Below the pieces are notes generated by a model. The model did no database searches. It was not told the origin of the DNA and was given only the letters and a program-made list of their open reading frames with translations. This document shows positions 60,449 through 64,000 of a DNA stretch of 64,000 nucleotides, piece after piece. Source of the DNA: Emergomyces orientalis (lineage: Eukaryota; Ascomycota; Eurotiomycetes; Onygenales; Ajellomycetaceae); assembly GCA_002110485.1 (NCBI GenBank), contig MOWL01000045.1, positions 62,001 through 126,000 on the forward strand. Direction: 5' to 3'. The position numbers and the translations under genes were made by a program. Position 1 is the first letter of the stretch. Each line of letters opens with the position of its first letter.

Positions 60449-62219
60449 TCATTTCTTAGTCCTTCATTGCTGCTGCATTTCCGCATTGATTCACTTCTTC
60501 ATTCCTGGATTTCTAGCTTTTATCCTAGGAGCAAAATCTTATTGCCACCACCTAACGTAAGATCAAAATTTAGACTTCCATTCTGGTGCTCTTGTTCTAG
60601 ATGAAAGAAGGAGTAAAGTATATATAGGTCATACTGCTAAGCCCTTAGCTGCATACCAAATCATACCCATAACACCCCCTAGAAGAATTGCCAATGGTGC
60701 GCCCAATCCTAATCACCGACCCCCAACAAAACTCGTACCTGTAATGCCGTCGAAGCAAGGGGCGATCTTTTGGTCTAGGCATCAGAACGAGCGGGGTGAT
60801 TATCATCGTGATGACGATGTGGGGTATATTGCAACGGTTTTAAGGCGCAGGGGTTTAGTTCATTGCACCGCGTTCATCAAATGTCATTCGATCGAAAAGA
60901 AAGCAGGGGGGGCGGGGGCAGACCGCACTCCCAAATTATGTGGAGATTTTGACGCATAATACGAAGCTCGTCTGGTACTTATTATTGGTGTATAACGAAA
61001 GCAAATGGACAAAGCATGCTATTTTATTAGCTATAGCCTTGATTGGGCGCGACGATGATATGGATAGGGAGATACTATTAGAAGCCCGACATATCCTCTG
61101 GCGGCTGGATGGATTCCCCCCCCCCCCCAAATGAGTGACGTGTATTAACTAATTAGGGATCGGAGGCACCTAAGAGTAGGCAAGACACGCTGTTATACAG
61201 AACTTACAACAATCAATTCATTAATATAGTAATAGATATTCCAACCCCTATGTTTCAAAAGGGAATTTAAAACAGAGAGAGAAACCCATTCTTGCCATCG
61301 TCAATTAATTACCATTAGTTTCATTCGCTACCCCTGACCATATAAGCGCGGAGCGAAGAAATAGGAAATCAAATAGATCGAATGTAGAGAGAAAAATAAA
61401 AATAATAAGAAGAAGAACGCAAGGCGCCTCGCATACAAAAATATGAGAAGGTCATTAAAATGTTCAAAACCCTCCACCGGGGTTAAAAGGGATTAATGAA
61501 ACGAAGAGCGCATGCCACACCAAAAAGGAACTAAATAAATAAATAAAATCGGCCAAGCACTATTGCTCCAAAGCAAAAAGCCGACGCCCTGGTGTATAGG
61601 ATATGTACTCCGTAGTGACTGTAAGAATATATATATATACATGGAATCAAATAAGTAAAGCAAAATAAACAGCCGAGAACAAGCGGAGAAATGGCCGAGA
61701 AATGAACACAGAAACGTTTATGCCAAGATATAAGACCCCCAGTCGAAAAAGAAGAAGACACAACGTGAAGGGCGAGGCACAACAGCTGAGCAAACCAGCC
61801 ACCCAGAAGAGAAGAAGATTCGTCGTTTTTTCATCAATCTTCAGTTCGTTTTTTAAAAACCGTTTCCCACATATCCTTTTTCCTTTTTCCCCTTTTTAAA
61901 AAATCGTCATTCACGTCATTCGTCTCTTGGGGGTGGTTAAGAGATAGTACACATCAACATAACGAAACATCCAGGCTAATTACCAAATAGCCTCCTTGAG
62001 GAGTTCCAACTCGGACTCAAGTGCAGAGCAAATATAAGGCAAGACAGATCACAAGACCATAACGCCAAACAGATTAACGAGAACAGCTCAGGTACTTGAA
62101 AACAAAAGCAAACCCATTTGCGCAACGAGTATAAGAAGATAAAACACGAGACCCCGAAAAAAAATCAGAAAGGAAGAAGACCACAGAAAAAATAAGGTGC
62201 TATCGAATGGATAGATCCA
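60449..62219. other. Intergenic, no firm gene
   Basis: Two plus frames, 60744-60959 and 60940-61134, look mildly protein-like (DDDVGYIATVLRRRGL; KHAILLAIALIGRDDDMD) but are out of phase and lack clear splice sites. A C-run at 61117-61128 and A-rich 3' flank of the CP2 gene (61400-62200) complete the stretch. Confidence 0.45.
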
Positions 62220-64000
62220 TTAAAATATTAATTTTACTTCAATTCCGGAGGACGTTGATGGTGTGGACGAGTCACCATCTGTGCTGGCATCCAGCGAGCA
62301 ATCGCGAACCTCAGAAATCTCAGCGGCCATATCCTGTCCTTCGGGGAGTTCGTTGACGACATCATCATCCAGTATGACATGAAGCCCGTTTCCACGAAGG
62401 CAGAGCGCTCGAACGACACGTGACGCATCGATCTTGCATTTCTTGGAGATGACATGTACGAGATCCTTGGCTGTGCGTTGTGTGAGGTAGACGGCATGAT
62501 AGTAACCATCCGGGACTTGGTTGCCACAAGATTGTCGTATTTGGACATAAAAGCAGGAAGCTACCAGTATATGTTAGACCAACTATGGGCGTGGACGATG
62601 GGGCTGGTTCAATGGGGAGGGTGGAGGCTACGTACTGGGTTTCTTTGGGACGGCCAACGGTGGCTGGTAAGTGGCGTCCACGTCCATCGCTTCGATCCAG
62701 CCATCGTGACCAGGGTGGCTGCCAGCCGAAACCTTTTGAATCTTCACTGGGTGGCTTAAGAATCGACCATTCCTAATATGCTGCTGGCTATCGGAATCCT
62801 GTTGAGAAACACTGGACCAATCCATCGAGTCGTGACGGGAGCCTTCGTAGACCTGTGGCTGATGAGGGAAACCTGGCTTGATATCAAAAGAGTTATGAGA
62901 CGAGCTGAGCGAATGGTTGCTAGTTGCGGGTGACAAAACATGCTGGGATGCTATTGAGGATCCGTCCGCGTTATTTCGGGACTCCCAACCTATCGTGTGT
63001 GAGAAGCCCTCTTCACTAATTCCGAGGTGAACCGGGAAGAGATCTGGATTGTCCTGAGGATCTCCTTTCAAATTGAGAGCGCTGAGAGGGCGAGTGGACG
63101 AAAACATGTCCTTTAGCGTGCAGAGTTTGATTTGGAGGTCCTCTTCTAGACTCGATTTGCCAGACTCATTATTCGAATCACCCGACCACGCTCTCTTATG
63201 CTTAGTGATCTTTCCTTTGACGAAAGAGCCACTTCTCTTTCTCCTATCGAAGCCAGCTCCGAGCTCGGCCTGGCTGATTTGTTGTTTCAGCTTGTCGATA
63301 AGCTTTTTGACATGCGCAACATCATTTGAGAGTTTTCGCTCGGCGCCATGGTCCCGAAACAGCTTAACTTTGCAATAACACACCTCGGGTCGGTCTTCAA
63401 GGGCAGGATCTCCATGACCTGTGGATATAACCTCTGTTTTGGCGCATAGACGAACTGGGATTCCCTTGACGCCTTTGGAATGGCTGAAATCTGTGGACAA
63501 GAAATTGAAACGAACCGATATCGAGCAGCTTGGGTTTCCGGTGGCAGGGTTCGGGGACCAAATAACAGAGAACCCGTCAAAATTAGCTGACTCCAGATGA
63601 ACCTGAGAAGGTCTGATATCCCCATCTCCCCCTTGGTTGGGGTCAACATGTTCAACCGCCAACAACTTTCCATCACGATGATGGGCTTCGTTGGACCCAC
63701 GGCCTTCCTTCCAAAGCTGCCAGCAGCTGGCAGGCTTCGAACGCTGTTCATCGTCTTCAAAAGAAACGCGGACAAAGGTGCGATATTTTAAAGGCTGTGC
63801 GCCTGACGTCATTGGCGTGGTATCCAGAACCGACATTGTGTAGGCCTGGCCTTTGTTAAGATACGTAATGGGGATCTCGTCGGCATCTTTTACCATCGCC
63901 GTTGCTGCTTTTAACGTAACATTGAACCGGAAGCTGAATGAAACGTCAACTTTTGTCCTTCCAAAGGTAATTTTCACTTAGGAATTTATGAAGGTGTAAA
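62220..64000 (-). CDS. CP2/grainyhead-type transcription factor, 5' end outside window
   Basis: The last two exons are visible: a large one from near 63955 to 62636 and the final one 62560-62220. The upstream exon lies beyond the window; no ATG opens the visible frame, and an acceptor near 63950 is likely. The CP2 DNA-binding domain is clear: FRFNVTLKAATAMVKDADEI, PITYLNKGQAYTMSVLD, FVRVSFEDDEQR, and CSISVRFNFLSTDFSHSKGVKGIPVRL. A Lys/Arg-rich and Ser-rich linker follows, then a C-terminal compact region (YYHAVYLTQRTAKDLVHVI ... LHVILDDDVVNELPEGQDM). Grainyhead relatives in Neurospora regulate cell-wall remodelling and conidial separation. Confidence 0.9.

Overview
This window looks like nuclear DNA of a filamentous ascomycete. 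Most genes have several short introns (about 45-110 bp) with GTRNGT donors and YAG acceptors, and the proteins read like those of the Eurotiomycetes (Vps41, an Ace2/Swi5 factor, a Cap20-type perilipin, a Cts1-type GH18 chitinase, a grainyhead/CP2 factor). Long AT-rich transposon tracts beside normal-GC genes suggest Onygenales, perhaps close to Ajellomycetaceae; that placement is inference. No tRNA, rRNA, CRISPR array or bacterial-type operon was seen.

Layout. 1-7.8 kb is a transposon block: the 3' end of one AT-rich LINE on the + strand, then an almost full-length but broken LINE on the - strand (ORF1 with zinc knuckles, ORF2 with endonuclease and reverse transcriptase), itself interrupted by a 331-bp insertion. 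9.2-10.4 kb holds a stomatin-like SPFH gene. 10.4-25 kb is gene-poor, with only a cap20/perilipin-like gene at 14.8-15.5 kb and a tiny LTR-like element at 13.7 kb. 25-47.5 kb is the gene-rich core: peptide transporter PTR2, a membrane-anchored GH18 chitinase, ubiquitin-S27a fusion, Ace2/Swi5-type zinc-finger factor, RNase T2, an acyl-CoA thioesterase-like gene, a DUF155/RMD1 mitochondrial protein and VPS41. 48.5-53.5 kb has a GPI-anchored Ser/Thr-rich protein, a small frameshifted membrane/coiled-coil ORF and an F-box gene. 53.5-62 kb is again repeat-rich, with two more copies of the tiny LTR-like element in inverted order, two tail-to-tail genes (one a nucleotidyltransferase with an early stop) and a diverged tandem duplication. 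The right edge carries the 3' part of a CP2/grainyhead factor.

How genes relate. This is a eukaryotic chromosome, so there are no operons. Several genes share short divergent promoters (DUF155/VPS41, 275 bp; RNase T2/thioesterase, 775 bp; ubiquitin-S27a/Ace2, about 1 kb). Cell-wall remodelling is a loose theme: a chitinase, an Ace2/Swi5 factor (this family drives chitinase and cell-separation genes in yeasts), a GPI protein and a CP2 factor (a family tied to wall remodelling in Neurospora). Nothing in the sequence proves they form a pathway.

Most unusual signals: an undescribed-looking 102-114 bp element with TG...CA ends, an internal TATA-like box and 5-bp target duplications (three copies); a chitinase with an N-terminal membrane anchor and a repeat-built Pro/Ser stalk; a related 30-bp minisatellite used twice in one LINE; and a one-base frameshift in a small amphipathic-helix ORF. 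No clear novel defence-like or multi-gene system was recognised.
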